Shown here: piece by piece, positions 1 through 11,756 of the stretch | Numbering within the stretch: position 1 is the first letter of the stretch | Layout of the letters: each line of letters begins with the position of its first letter | DNA from: Litoditis marina | Taxonomy: Eukaryota > Nematoda > Chromadorea > Rhabditida > Rhabditidae | Length of the DNA stretch: 64,000 nt | Assembly: GCA_964036275.1 (NCBI GenBank) | Contig: OZ038439.1 | Span: 17,158,330-17,222,329, forward strand | Reading direction: 5' to 3' | The notes under the pieces: generated by a model | Seen by the model: only the letters and a program-made list of their open reading frames with translations | The model's database searches: none | Told to the model about the DNA's origin: nothing | Program-made: the position numbers and the translations under genes

Positions 1-218
1 TGGGCATTTTCAGTATCGCAGTTACGAAATTCTCCAGAACCTTGTCATTTCTACGTATACTTCTAGAGAATGTGGTGAAGTTTTGGCCATTCGCATGCAT
101 GTTGTAAAAAGGGCACAAAGCCGGTCTAGAAGTCTCTGTTAACATTTTTATAAAGTAATGAAATGGAAAATTTGATTTCACACCATTTAGGTAATTCATA
201 AATTACTATAGTTCACAC

Positions 219-430
219 CATTCCCACTGAGACTCCTACAGTAACCTTACAAACTTTCCGAAGGTTGTTGTGAAGCTGAAAATGAAGTTCATGAAAAATG
301 CTCTCGTATATTTACTCTACCTGAGAAGGAGAATGAGGTACGAAAATCCTCAAGTTATCCGATCAAAAGTAAGTGAGCAAAACGGCTTGGAAGTTTCGAA
401 ATCCTACTGTAGGAGTCTCAGTAGGAATGG
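219..430. mobile_element. Miniature inverted-repeat element, family A copy 1 (212 bp)
   Basis: Ends CATTCCCACTGAGACTCC and, inverted, CATTCCTACTGAGACTCC; outside these, ACTATAGT-like bases also match inverted. The interior is the reverse complement of the copy at 36670-36881 and has the same length. It lies in a neurexin intron and ends 36 bp before the flanking donor. No coding capacity, so it is non-autonomous. Confidence 0.8.
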
Positions 431-467
431 GAAAGACTATATAGTTCAATTTCATGAAGCAGCCTAC

Positions 468-3224
468 CTTGTCGTCGCCGGCATGGAAAATCATTGCATT
501 CCCGTGCACAGTCTTGAACGTGAGTGTCAGGTTCTCGAATCTCATTCGAATTGCGCCGGAACTGTTGGAGGAAACGTCGTAGCTAAAACATGTATCTTCA
601 TGAACTTAATTTCCAAGCCTTTTTTCACGCATTGCAGGCGAATCAAGCCGGATGCGAATGAAAACACTTTTTGTTCTTGTTGGAACCATGTTTTTTATAC
701 ATTCTCGTTAGATGGAACTGTATAATATTTTGATTAGTTACGTCAACACAATTCAATAAACAAACTCACCCAATCCATTCTTGTCCGGAAAAGGCCAGTT
801 CTGCATCCACTTTTTCTGAAAGAAAAACTTGGAAAAATTCCAGCGCTGAAAGACTCTTACATTATCAATATTCACTTTTTCATAGTTTCATACTGAAAAT
901 GTGTTTGAATTAACACAAATTTTCATGAAACGTTTATATTAACACAAAATTTCAAGGAAAAAATCAGTCGATACGCACCAATATCGCACAACCTTCCTTC
1001 GTGATCGCTCAGAGTACAGTCACATTTCGGTCCATCGTTGGTGGAATAACAGCGACCTTTGTGTTGACAAACAAACACTTCTCGCGAAGAAAACTGGATA
1101 AAACAATACAACCATAAAATTCAAACTGTTCGCATATACTAACCGATAACGAATATTTACCATGGTCGGTTTGTGTTCGTTCAATCCGTCAGTCTAGACG
1201 GTTCATGTTGTTCTTATTGACTGTGTTTGTAGTTTGATCTCACTCTGCGCAGGCGCAATTCAAAAACTGGTTTGTAAGAAAAGATCAAACAGTTCAAATT
1301 TGGTTACTATATATCATTAATTCAGAAAGAAGAATATTTATAACTGTTTTCACCCCAGTAGGCCTGCAGAAGTTGTCCTCGTTTTGACGAAGGCCATGAC
1401 CATCGAGCAGTTGAGGAGAGGTCTCGCCTGGAATACTTTATGAATAAATAGAAAAATGCTCTTCTCATTCTGCACATATATTATTCCGAAAAACAAGTTC
1501 ACGTTTATGTGAACACTCTCCATTTAACTTTGTTCACATAACTTTCTACGTTTGTGAATGCGATGAACTGTATCAGAACCCTCTGTACTAGATTTATTTG
1601 TAAAGTAGTGTGCTAGTAAATCAACATTATACACAGAAAATACCAACACCAGATGACCGATACTAGCCTTGAGGATAGAGTCTATAGACGAGATTCCTGA
1701 CGTTAGCTGCCAGATGCCGTGAATATCGACGTAGTGGGGAGCTGAGAGACCGAACTTGGTGGAGGTTCTGAAGTCAGAAAAATTTATATACGAGAACAGA
1801 CTCACTCATAAACTTGATTATTATAAAATACCACGACATTGAGGATGCTTGCGACATGCTAGAAGTCTAGGTGATGAATGGTTATATGATACAAGGCGTG
1901 GTCCAATCCACATTGAAAATGGGGTTCAGGAACAAGAAGAGATTTAGGAACGGAACGAATAACGTAGTAAACATGTGTATTGATCGAGCGTTCATCGGAA
2001 ATAAAGGACCAACTCACGGGTGGTAGACCTCCCACGAAGACGTCCGAGTTCTTCAGAATGTTGCCGAACACGAAACTGCGCTGATTCAGTATTTTGAACA
2101 CAAGCGCGTAGTCCAACTCCAGTTTCACGTTCTCAAAACTCTGAAAACAGAAACTTGAGAATGGGTTGCACCTCATCTCAGTATAACTAGACTACATATT
2201 TTCCAAGTTTGATAGTTGATGATATTACACAATCCTGTTCAAAGAAATTACATGATTTAATAGCAAACTGGTTCTAGTAGATAAAGTAGTCTCAATACTG
2301 AATATATTAGAGCTCGGCTCAAAGTTTTCTAACCTTAGTGAGTTCAATAAGTGGTCAAAAGTCGAACTCAGCAATTCCTTGATAAGTTCTCAATTTGATG
2401 AAACTTGCCTGATGTACCCTGAGGGTGTGCCACCGGTCATCGTCCACCCGCACCTCTTCCACGCGAATAGTGGTTACTGGTCGACGGAGGCGAAAGTCCG
2501 AACTACTCTCACCCAACCTGCATAAAATCAATACGTATTTCTTGTGTGTTATGTTTTCCATTGATCCCCATATATGTGTCTATATTTGAACGGTACCCCT
2601 ATATTAACGACGACAAAAACGACATGGAGGTTGCACTTTTTTCACTTCGAAAAGTTTTCTGTTTATCCAGTTCAAATCAGAACACGTTAGTATTAATTTG
2701 ATCAGAGCAAACTACCTGAAATCGAGCTGAATCCGTCCGTCGGCGATGGTAATTGAGTAGAAGTTTCCATTCACGTTCGCGTCGTCCGTGTAGATCAAAA
2801 GACCGTTTGATTGTTTTGTTTTGAACTCGAATGACAGCGTGTTTTCATACGAGTGAGCCCATTTTGGATACCTGAAATAGAAAAATACGGTTTAAATTCA
2901 ATAAGCTAATGATTCTCCGAAAGGTTGCATAGAATTAAAATGTATTCTCATCAATAACTTCACAATTTTTGGTAAAAGATGTGGAATTTACTCCTGTAAG
3001 ATAGTGTTTAAAATACTTGTTTAACAAAAATTACCAAAAATATGATTTCTACTCGACCACCTAGTCACTAAAAGTTTTGTTTCAATAATAGATAGCAAAC
3101 TAACATACCGTGCATACGAATCAGGAGCCCCGGAGAGAATTATTCCATCTAATAAAATGAACTTGAGAAGCAGTAAATATGCTTGCAACAATTGTCCAGT
3201 GTCACAGAACTTGGTGGCTATCAT
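468..3224 (-). CDS. Alpha-neurexin, N-terminal part (gene runs off the window start)
   Basis: Presynaptic adhesion receptor. Exons on the minus strand, in order: 3224-3109, 2871-2716, 2517-2409, 2140-2018, 1767-1668, 1427-1354, 1093-979, 815-770, 582-468; all phases agree and give 318 residues. Residues 1-38 hold a signal peptide (hydrophobic run LLLLKFILLDGIIL). Residues 39-201 form LNS1, with the family landmarks RYPKW, LLIYTDD, DDRWHTLRV, SDVFVGGLPP and NVRNLVY. Cys 222, 235, 241, 250, 252 and 262 form EGF-A. Residues 265-318 start LNS2 (YDVSS, LTLTFKT, FHAGDDK). The order LNS1-EGF-LNS2 is the alpha-neurexin N-terminus, and gaps and spacing match known neurexins. Two introns have GC donors. 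The start ATG at 3224 lies five bases after an acceptor. The remaining LNS/EGF domains, membrane segment and cytoplasmic tail must lie beyond base 1. The family assignment is firm; exact ends of weakly conserved exons are less so. Confidence 0.92.
1226..1293. mobile_element. Mini inverted repeat, family D, in a neurexin intron
   Basis: TTTGTAGTTTGATC at the left and GATCAAAC at the right, about 68 bp, lying between the EGF-A exons. Confidence 0.55.
1428..1667 (-). other. GC-AG intron in neurexin between LNS1 and EGF-A
   Basis: The upstream exon ends CCTCAAG and is followed by GCTAGT; the downstream exon begins after TATTCCAG. Only this junction keeps the frame and joins YRLYPQ to GETSPQLL, which is the usual linker between LNS1 and the first EGF domain. 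No GT within reach gives phase 1. Confidence 0.75.
2141..2408 (-). other. GC-AG intron inside neurexin LNS1
   Basis: The exon ends CATCAG followed by GCAAGT, a textbook GC donor context. Joining gives WHTLRVHQ-SFENVKLELD, which aligns without gaps to the WH...LALAVD strand of neurexin LNS1. A GT nine bases upstream (AGG|GTACAT) is also in frame but would delete three residues of that strand. Confidence 0.7.
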
Positions 3225-3235
3225 GACATCTGAAG
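3225..3235 (-). other. Splice acceptor just before the neurexin start codon
   Basis: On the minus strand TTGTCTTCAG is followed by ATGTC and then the in-frame ATG at 3224. The acceptor could be cis (5' UTR intron) or a spliced-leader site. The first ATG after the acceptor is out of frame and reads Met-Ser-stop, overlapping the true start. Confidence 0.55.
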
Positions 3236-5149
3236 ACAATGAAATTCAATTTGAACAATGTTCTGCGAGATAAATATTTGAAGTGAATTCGAAGATTTGA
3301 AGATTGCAGATTGAAAGAAAAACGTGAATATTTGATCTACGTGAACTTCTGCAGTTTGGAGTTTATTTCTCAGAATTGGTGTTTCCTACGGGTATCATTG
3401 AATTTTACTGATTGTGCTTCTGGTTAAAAGCAGTTGAAAATCTACAGAAAGCGATACAAGGTTAAAAAATTGGAAACCTGTAGAGAAACTAAATACAACT
3501 CTCAAATGTTTACTGTAGTAGTCCACGTAGCATTGACCTCAACTATTATACCAGTTTTCCAAAAAAAGAGCACTGTATATTAAAATATTAATTCAAAATA
3601 GAAAGAAAGGCGTTCGTTTCTGAGCATCATTTGAATATCATATCTCATATTAGAATATTCAATTGAGTATGCTGGAAGTTCTATGAATAGAAATATTTAA
3701 AAAACGCGTACAAACCCTGATGCAAAATGTAAGGGATTCCGTTTTGTGCAAAATCATAGGTGAGCTCAATGATTGAATTCCAAATAAAAAGAATTACAAA
3801 ATTAATAATATTTGAGTTTGGAACAATGGAAATTCTGTGAAAGTTTCACGATTGTTATAAAAAGTATGTGAACTAAACACAAGATTACGTTTCCAAACTA
3901 GAAGAAGCAAATTCGAAAACAACAAGACGATCTATCAAAAGAGAGATTATAGAATGAAAAACGCGATAAAGAGTAAGATGTTATTCCCAGGAGATGAGAC
4001 AACGGGGCAACAATGTTCGCAACTCAGAATCTAGCAAATTCTAGAATTACACACTAGTAAAACAAGTTGTATGCAGATTTATAAGTAATGTTGGTTGGAT
4101 GAGATCAAACTTTAAGTCAAACTTAAGTGGCTGTAATTTTTGTGAGTTGTGAAGTGTTTGACTACCCAACCCTAGCGAACAATTAACGGTACATAAGCTA
4201 TCAAGTATTTTTTGCTTGGAACTATGTATGACCCATTGCAGTTGGATTACACGATTAGGATAAAAAATTTCCAAAACTAGTATTGAATTTCGCAAAACTC
4301 AGGAAATCACAAAACTTATCGAAAACCAGAATTATTATGAAGTTGATAACAATTTGAAATGAATGTTAGAATGAGCTGTAGGAGTGTTTTTGACAAGTAG
4401 TCAAAACTGCATCCGAGACGACTAACTACTGCCATAACCCACAACAATTAAAGTGAGGTGAAAAGCGGTGATGTCATGGAGGTGCTAGAAAGAATAGAAG
4501 CTTGTTTTCGGAGACTACAATTATTTTAAAATGGAATGGAACATTTATTCGTGACTTAATACGTGCCCTTCCAGATTGGATGACACTCCAATCATGAAAA
4601 TGGGCAAGTTGGGGAAGAAAGTGAAAAAGTTCTGAGTTTTTCTCGTTTTTTTCCCAGTATTGGAAATTTTATGTAAAAAGAAGGATTTTTCTCTATTTTT
4701 CTAAAATCGTGATGTTTTTGAATGCACTCAAATGTATCTGATAGAACTGGCTAACGAGTAGTTCCGTTTGTTTGATCCGAGTTTTTCGGAGCTTCTTCAA
4801 AAGTCGACATATGGATATAAATTTAGAAAACGAGGTAACAGGTTCGAGTAAGTATTTCACATTTGTGTTCTTAGCGAACAATCCCTTGACTACACCCATT
4901 CAATATGAATTATGTGAATGGGAAAATGGGGCGAGGGACACCAATATTATCTTCCTTGGTTACTATTTTCAAATTTCACCACCTAGTTGTCTTCCTACAT
5001 GAGCAACTAATCATGTGATGTATTATCTAATTTTCATTAGATGAATCAGAATAACTATACAAAAGTGGATATAGATATAGAATTGAATGGGGATTGAATG
5101 AGGGAACCTGGGGTCTCTAGCCAGTATAAAATACCAAGAACGAGAAAAT
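3230..5149. other. Non-coding stretch upstream of neurexin
   Basis: AT-rich sequence without a supportable exon on either strand. It may hold the neurexin 5' UTR, outron or promoter. I see no TATA box or conserved block. Confidence 0.5.
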
Positions 5150-5238
5150 CTATGAAAATTAGTAGTTTTTACCTATATAAGTAAAAACAGTTTTGTACTG
5201 TTTTTACTTATATAGGTAAAAACTACTAATTTTCATAG
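5150..5238. repeat. Perfect 41-bp inverted repeat with 7-base loop
   Basis: Arms 5150-5190 and 5198-5238 match at 41 of 41 positions; the loop is TTTTGTA. The arms include AGTAGTTTTTACCTATATAA. RNA from either strand would form a near-perfect hairpin. It is probably a young miniature element; no target-site duplication is obvious. Confidence 0.95.
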
Positions 5239-5276
5239 ACAGTTTTGTAACGTGGTATCAGTTCGTGCCCCATACT

Positions 5277-5415
5277 AGATGTAAAATGAATGAATGGTCA
5301 CGTAAATTTAGAGTTCTAATGAGGAATCGTGCACTTTGTGATTTCACGTCTCTGAGTTTTGCTGTGTTTAACGCGTTTAAGGTGACTATACAGGTGACTA
5401 ACAGTATATTGCACG
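5277..5415 (-). repeat. Dispersed repeat C, copy 1
   Basis: Shares, in reverse orientation, the block ATGAGGAATCGTGCACTTTG ... CTGAGTTTTGCTGTGTTTAA with copies near 11640, 22125, 28533 and 40052. The small open frames here are shadows of the repeat. Confidence 0.65.
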
Positions 5416-5717
5416 ATGCACGTACTAGAAGAGCTCGATTTCAGTGCATGTCTGCGTGGAATGACACCATTCCCCAGAGAAATGCAGTACTTGATTTGCA
5501 ATAAATGACTTAGATGGGGGGATAAACTCCCTAAGAATAGAAATGTGGGGCGTGCGTGGAAAAAAAACGTTGCAGCGAATCGTTTTCTTTTCTATTTATC
5601 TTTTAATAGCTAACATTTCTGCAAATGTACCAAAAATGGAAATAAATCGAGGTATAAGCTTCGAATTAGCATCAAAATTGAATTTTCGAAGTTTCATTGA
5701 GATGTTATAGTCTTTTT

Positions 5718-5896
5718 CATTTCTACTGAAACTCCTACAGTAGGAATACAAAACTTTCAATACGTTTAAATTACTTTAATGTTATTGGAAAGGTCTACGA
5801 TCCTGACAAATAATCCTGTTACCATAATGCAAAGAGTGTTACCAGACAGTTATTGAAAAAATCGAATGGGTACTGTAGGAGTCTCAGTAGGAATGG
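5718..5896. mobile_element. Miniature inverted-repeat element, family A copy 2 (179 bp)
   Basis: Left end CATTTCTACTGAAACTCC, right end GGAGTCTCAGTAGGAATGG, the family A termini. The interior is shorter than in the 212-bp copies, so this is probably a deleted relative. Confidence 0.75.
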
Positions 5897-6600
5897 TGTC
5901 GAGATGATGAGCATTTATATATAGTGGAACTGACCCAGAGACAATAAGTCAGCTCGTTTGCCTATCGTGTAACTTTGATGAATATTGCATGAGGATGTCG
6001 ACCAAGAACAAGGAAGTTTGAGAGAAGGAGGGTCATTGGAATAAAAACGATTGGTCTCAGAAGAAGATCGAAACTCTTTCAAAGTTCATAATAAAAGTTT
6101 TGTGTATCAAAAAGACTAAAATAAATATCGGGATATAGATTTTTCTCACAAATATGAGCCAGAAATAGAAATTCATTCGAAAAACTTCATATCAGTACAT
6201 GAAAGACCCCAATTGAATGGATTTGAAACTGAATATGAAACTCTCATCAAGTGTTTACGAGAAATGTAAACGACACGTTTTCCGTTTTCAAGCAACAAAC
6301 CCCTTCGCGAAGCTCAGAGAACAGCTCGTATATAATAATGATCAATTCATGAAAAACGACAAAGTTTAAACCAACTTTACTAAACTGAGTTAGAATACTT
6401 TTTACTGTATGTTTACGGAAAACTCAGGGGAACTTACGGTAGAAGAAGAAGAAATACAAAACCAAGAGAAATAAAATCACAAAAAAGTGTGTAATGAATG
6501 TCTGTCGCGGTTCACTGCGTTCTAATGTAAGCAATGTATTGGAGAAGCGCTGATAGCGGCGGAAATTAGTTTCATCAGCCTTGTCTTAATTGACAAAACA
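5897..6600. other. Non-coding stretch, nothing recognised
   Basis: No exon, RNA gene or clear repeat was seen. Confidence 0.4.
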
Positions 6601-6601
6601 G

Positions 6602-6905
6602 TTGAGACATAACGGCAGAGTATACGGAAAATTCTGAAGTTATAGTGTTCTCCATTTCAAAGGTAAACTTTTTCCTGAAAATGGTTACCTTTGAAATGAA
6701 GAACACTGGAGTATGCTGAACATTTTGGGCGACTCATGACTCAAAAATTGGTGGATTTTGGAATTTCTGGACGTAGGTACTTTTTATGAGTTTTCCAGTA
6801 TAACATGCTGAGAATGGCTACTTTTTCAACGGTTAATTTTTCAGATCTTGCTATGTTTGTAGTTTGAGTTGAGTTGAGACATAACGGCAGAGAGTATACC
6901 GAACA
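6602..6905. repeat. Hairpin and partial direct duplication
   Basis: Arms 6644-6668 and 6684-6707 are inverted (AGTGTTCTCCATTTCAAAGG against CCTTTGAAATGAAGAACACT, one mismatch in that core). The preceding GAGACATAACGGCAGAG (6604-6620) recurs at about 6876, each time followed by TATAC and a GAAnATTnnGAAG-like stretch. It looks like nested small repeats. Confidence 0.7.
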
Positions 6906-7533
6906 TTTCGAAAGTAATCATGGTGAGTTTCGAAGTTTGTAGGAAAAACGTTTTCTTCTCCATATATGTTTCTCTAGGAAATATGAAAAACGACGGTAAT
7001 TGCGTCTCGTTTTATTGTTATTTTAGTTTGGCTTCGGGCGTTTTTGAGCGTTAGCAGTCGACTGTTAGACGTCAGTTCATAAAATCGCAAGAACATTATG
7101 GTGTGATTTACGCATTTGTGATCTCTAAAACCAGAATGTTAAAAATTCAACGCACGCCTTTGACGGGCGAACGTTTCTAGAAATTAAGTACACACGGAAC
7201 TTTCATACTTACGAGGAACATTCAAATTATCAGAAATACTGAATAAATCGTCAACCCACAAGTCAAGCCCTTAGAAAGCAATCAGAGATTCACGATACGA
7301 CGTAGTCAGCAAAAAATTCTGCCCCACTACATGCAACATGAATAAAGAATAGCATAAAACGGGAAATCAAGGTGCAAAACAACTGGATGTACGTGATTCG
7401 AGAAACAACCTCAACACTATTAATACTTCACTTTTCTGCTGAACGATAGGTCATTATATTTTTACCTCCCCATTTTGGTTAGATTCCACACAGTGGCGGT
7501 GAATGTACTATAGATATCGATCAAATCTTGGTA

Positions 7534-7602
7534 GTAGTTTGATCTTGATGCACGCCAAAATCAACGAATTTCTACCATAAAAGAAAGGCATCAAACTACA
7601 AA
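7534..7602. mobile_element. Mini inverted repeat, family D (TGTAGTTTGATC ends)
   Basis: Begins GTAGTTTGATC and ends ATCAAACTAC, about 69 bp. Shares ends and size with copies at 1226, 20882, 21774, 32011, 39146 and 58911. Confidence 0.7.
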
Positions 7603-7633
7603 CCCAGCTGCATAAGGCGACATATAGTTCGCA

Positions 7634-7795
7634 CATTTCCCAACTGGACTTGGGCAGCTTGCCAATGAAATTTCAAGGCAGTTTATGAACATGTTGAATT
7701 ATTTAAAAACAACAGAAATTTATGTGAACTGTTCTTCCCGTTCGTTATAGTTTACAAGTTTTTGGCACGCTGCCAACGAGTCCAGTTTGGAAATG
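7634..7795. mobile_element. Miniature inverted-repeat element, family B copy (162 bp)
   Basis: Left end CATTTCCCAACTGGACTTGG with GCAGCTTGCCAA; the right end is its inverse, TTGGCACGCTGCCAACGAG followed by TCCAGTTTGGAAATG. It is related to the 59448-59659 copy by the TTGGCANNNTGCCAA subterminal block. Confidence 0.7.
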
Positions 7796-7984
7796 TAAGC
7801 GGAAAGATCCAACCATACATGGGTCAGTTTGAACTGAGATATGAGATATTAATTTGCAAACACAGATTTCATCCGATTTCTCGGAAATACAGAATCGTCG
7901 TCACGTGACTAAGCTCCATTTCAATTAGCTTCTCGCTGGTGACCAATTTACGTGGCAAATTTGCTGGAGACGAACATTATTTGC

Positions 7985-8345
7985 AAAAACGAACGGAAAC
8001 CATTTGGAACGGCTAATGGAAGTTGATTGGACAGAATTGGAAATGGAGACATTCAGAACAACTGAAAAAATTGTATAGTCAAAGTCATTTTGACGTGGTG
8101 GTGTTCAATCAATGCAAATTAAGTCCTTGAGAGCAGATCTACGCCAACATAAATATTAAACTCTAAACTTTTTCTGGGTGTCATCGAAAACAACCTGAGA
8201 AAGAATATAGTCAAGGTCAATCTCACGCGGACGATGGGAGCTACCATGATGGTAACTACTATTTCATTGTTTGTAAAGAGTTGATTGGGCCGAATTTGGA
8301 CAGTGAGAACAATTGAGGAGAAAGTATGGTCACAGTCATTTTGAC
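7985..8345. repeat. Diverged tandem duplication (about 250-bp period)
   Basis: TTGATTGGACAGAATTGG ... AGTCAAAGTCATTTTGACG (near 8020-8095) recurs as TTGATTGGGCCGAATTTGG ... GGTCACAGTCATTTTGACG (near 8280-8345). A weaker third block is at 8196-8232, and AATTTGACGCG recurs near 8602. Confidence 0.65.
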
Positions 8346-8367
8346 GCAGGGGTGTACACTTAAAGTA

Positions 8368-8476
8368 GGACGATAATGTAGACCAATCCCGTGACAACGG
8401 TCCTTTAAACTGCAATTGAAAAATGTATTGCAGTTTAAAGGACTGAACCGTTGCGATTGGACCACGTAATCGTCCT
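8368..8476. repeat. Imperfect inverted repeat, about 50-bp arms
   Basis: GTCCTTTAAACTGCAAT is followed after ten bases by ATTGCAGTTTAAAGGAC. Beyond this core, AGGACGATAATGTAGACCAA pairs imperfectly with TTGGACCACGTAATCGTCCT. Typical of a miniature inverted-repeat element. Confidence 0.8.
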
Positions 8477-8479
8477 TCT

Positions 8480-9244
8480 TTAAGACAAGTTTAGTTCTTT
8501 GGAAAAGAAGCCGTATCTAAAACATATTTGGGAAAAGTTTCAGCTAAACTTTTGAAAAAGAGTATATAAAAGCTGAACTAGAATGAAGCAAAGCCACGTC
8601 AATTTGACGCGAACGCTGGTATGAGAAGTGAATGATTCCAATGAAAGTTATTGGAAAAAATACTTCATGTCGAACACAAATGGAAAAATTTCTCAAACCC
8701 CGTAAGTTTTCGCTTAACGACTATGAAAGAAAAGCTTAACTGAGAGATAACATGTAGAATGGACTTTCAGAAATGATAATTTGTGAATCGGGAAATTCAT
8801 ATAAAAACTAAACATGGAAGAGTGGTGCAGATTGTTTGCATAGTTTCATTTTTTCTAGGTGTTTGCTCGACTTTCACACTGACCCAGAGCCAGTATCCTG
8901 ATGAAACATCAGTGATTGTGAAAAAAAAACGTTTAAAGTCAGAAATCGTTTCTCATAGTTCAATATAGACTACTCGTATTGCTGGTTTTGTGAAGGAATG
9001 GTTTGACAACTACTAACAAGTTGATAGAATAGAACGTGTTATAATGGCCCAAAATTATTGTTGCGAGACGGTTAAACGAAGTTCAGATAAAATTAGCGGT
9101 TTAATCTGTGCTATATGATGCCTAATTGTGAATTTGGGTTTGATTTGGTTAGGTCCCGCCGCTATGTCTAATATATGGCTATTCAGAGGGTCCCCAGGGT
9201 GGTGAAGTGAGAAAAGAGTGGAGAAGCGGAGAGAAGTAGAGAAC
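8480..9244. other. Non-coding stretch, nothing recognised
   Basis: The largest open frame (8783-8968, 61 codons) has no recognisable domain and no splice support. Confidence 0.4.
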
Positions 9245-9326
9245 GAGAGATACAATTCGAGGTAGAGAGGTAGAGCGAGAGAGAGAGAGAGAGAGAGGAG
9301 AGAAAGACAGGGGGCCGGGAAAATAT

Positions 9327-9373
<47 letters not shown>

Positions 9374-9520
9374 GGAAAGAGGAACAAAGACAGACAGAGA
9401 GACGGGAAAGAGTGACAAAGACAGACAGAGAGATGGAGAAAGAGTGAGAGAGACAGAGACTGGGAATGGGAGATAGAGAAAGAGAGACATACGAGAGATG
9501 GGGAGAGACAGAGAGAAAAA
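9245..9520. repeat. (GA)n-rich purine tract
   Basis: Long run of GA and GAGACAGA units. It gives Ser-Leu repeat frames on the other strand, which are artefacts. Confidence 0.95.
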
Positions 9521-9779
9521 GGTGATTCCAATACGTGGATAGTCAGACGGTTGGACCTGATTATGGCTCAGTGGAACACGATTTGTGACACCAGACCGAA
9601 AAGCATTCGATTAAGAGAAAAACCCTGCGTCACTGCTCATTCTCATCTATAATCCCTGTTTCTCTGATTCTGCCGGGAACCCTCTTTAGACTATTGGTAC
9701 TATATCCATGCCTACCGGTCTTCCATCGCTACTCTATCTCGCTTTACTGTCCCACGCCCTCTCTTCTCGTTCTAGCTCC

Positions 9780-9865
9780 TTCTTCGTGTTCTCTCTCTAT
9801 CACTCTTTCATTCTCTCTTTCTCTCTTCTTCTCACTCACTCTCTCTCTCTCTCTCCTTCTCCCTC
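9780..9865. repeat. (CT)n-rich pyrimidine tract
   Basis: CT-rich tract of opposite polarity to 9245-9520; the two frame about 260 bp of ordinary sequence. Confidence 0.9.
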
Positions 9866-9987
9866 GGGGGAACATCGTTTATCTAGGAATGATAGGAAAA
9901 TGAACAGCATTCTCCAACAAAACAAGCTATTCTCAAGACAATCAGTTTCCGTTTAGTAGGAAACAGGGAAACCAGACATCAACTGAA

Positions 9988-10400
9988 AAAGTTTTGGTTA
10001 AAATCGTAGTTTCAGCTTGAAAGTTCCACTGTAAACCGTCTTACACTGAATTAGTACAGCTTTTATAGATCCGCGGCATGTTCAAGTTCTGTAAAGTTTC
10101 TAAAACTAAGTATCATATCTGCTAGCCTTGTTACTACTGACTACGAACTACGTTGAATATTCGGAATAGAGTCACTGCGTTCATGAAAAAAAAAACTACA
10201 ACACATCAAATGCAAAAGTTTTGGTTAAAATCGTAGTATTATCTTGAAAGTTCTACTGTAAACCGTCTTCCACTGAGAAATTACACCTAGAAGTCTGCCG
10301 GCATGTTCAAGTTCTCGACGGGTTTTAAAACTATGTTACTCTTGTTACTATTAACTACAAACACAGACTACTCGCAATATAATGTCTGCGTTTACGAAAG
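9988..10400. repeat. Tandem duplication (about 225-bp period)
   Basis: AAGTTTTGGTTAAAATCGTA, then CTTGAAAGTTC and ACTGTAAACCGTCTT and GGCATGTTCAAGTTCT, occur in the same order twice, starting near 9989 and near 10214. Confidence 0.85.
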
Positions 10401-11639
10401 AAAACTAGAAGACGCTTTGCTGTTTTATGTGAATGTCTGAAAATTTAAGAATTACAAGCCGTGTTGAACATCAAAGTACAAAACAGACAATTGGAACCCA
10501 AAGTCATATGGAAAACTACCCAAAACACGTCAATAAGACACCAAAAATGACCGCTGAGAATGGTTTCTACGGCGACTTGGTTCAGGTGAGGGCGCGAAAC
10601 GAGCGTATTTAAATTATTCAGAAGAATACGAACGAAGCGAAGTAGTCTTGAATGGACATGAAAAGTAGTAAGATCGTCACCATCGATCCATAATCGTCAC
10701 TTGCGAGATGTAGTTAAACATAATGTTTGATTGTCCCAAAACTAGCGATTGCTAAAAGTCACAATTGAGAAAGTTAGTGAAACGTAGTAAAATTCGAGAA
10801 AATACATTTACTTAGTGCATACCAGTCTACAGGTTGAAAACATAACTTATGCTTAAGTAATTTTAGGTTTTCCTTTACTATAAAACTAGACAAGGAACCA
10901 TTTAACCGAGCTACACCCACGAACATGCGTCAAAACTTGGCCGCAATTCCAATTGAAATTTCATTGGTAGACGCAAAACCAACTGAAATTTGGTTAGTCG
11001 CGAACGTTGCGGGAAAAAACAAACCCGAATATGTAATGTTCGTATGTATTCTCATGTGCACTTTTCTTCTCAGGCTTGAAAGGTCATAAAATAGAGAAGT
11101 GTTTTTCAAGCTCCAGGTGAGAATAGAAAGTTTATAATTAGATGAAAATGATTAAGACGTTGTATTTTAAAACAAAAGGTCAATTAGTAATGAACTAACC
11201 TGAATATTACTGTAAAACAACGGTATATCTACGAAAACGTGTGAAAAGACCCGTAAGTGTTCGTGAACCTTCTCATAGCTTTTACGTTTTAACACAATAT
11301 TCAGTTTATCACACCATGTGAATAAAAACTGCGAAGTACAATTAAAATCTGAAATATTTGCTGAACCGCCCTGAAGTGAGGTCATATGGGTCAATATCGC
11401 AAATTTGCAACACCCTTTCTCTCCCCGGGGGAGTTGTAAATACATGAGAAAGCACCATATACCCCATTACTCAGGCCTTGATACACTCGAGAACTATGAT
11501 CTGCATAGATTTCGGTTTAACAGATTTGTTTATTTTCTCGAGAGAACTGGGGCCAACCAATTACAAACTGACGTTATTCTCTCATGAGAAGTTCATGCTC
11601 ACAAACTGACCAATATGACTTGTACTGTTTGTCAATTGT
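10401..11639. other. Non-coding stretch
   Basis: No supportable exon. A CTCTCATGAGAAGTTCATG motif at about 11579 is related to the palindromes at 28431 and 53932. Confidence 0.4.
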
Positions 11640-11756
11640 ACAGTCACGTCATACATGTTCAACACAGCAGAACTCAGAAATTTGCAATGATAAAGTACAT
11701 GATGCCTCATTAGAATATCAACTTACGGGACTATTCATTCTACCTCTAGGATACAC
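11640..11756 (+). repeat. Dispersed repeat C, copy 2
   Basis: CAGTCACGTCATACATGTTC, AACACAGCAGAACTCAGAAA, TGCAATGATAAAGTACATGA and TGCCTCATTAGAAT follow in the same order as in the 22125 copy. Confidence 0.8.
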
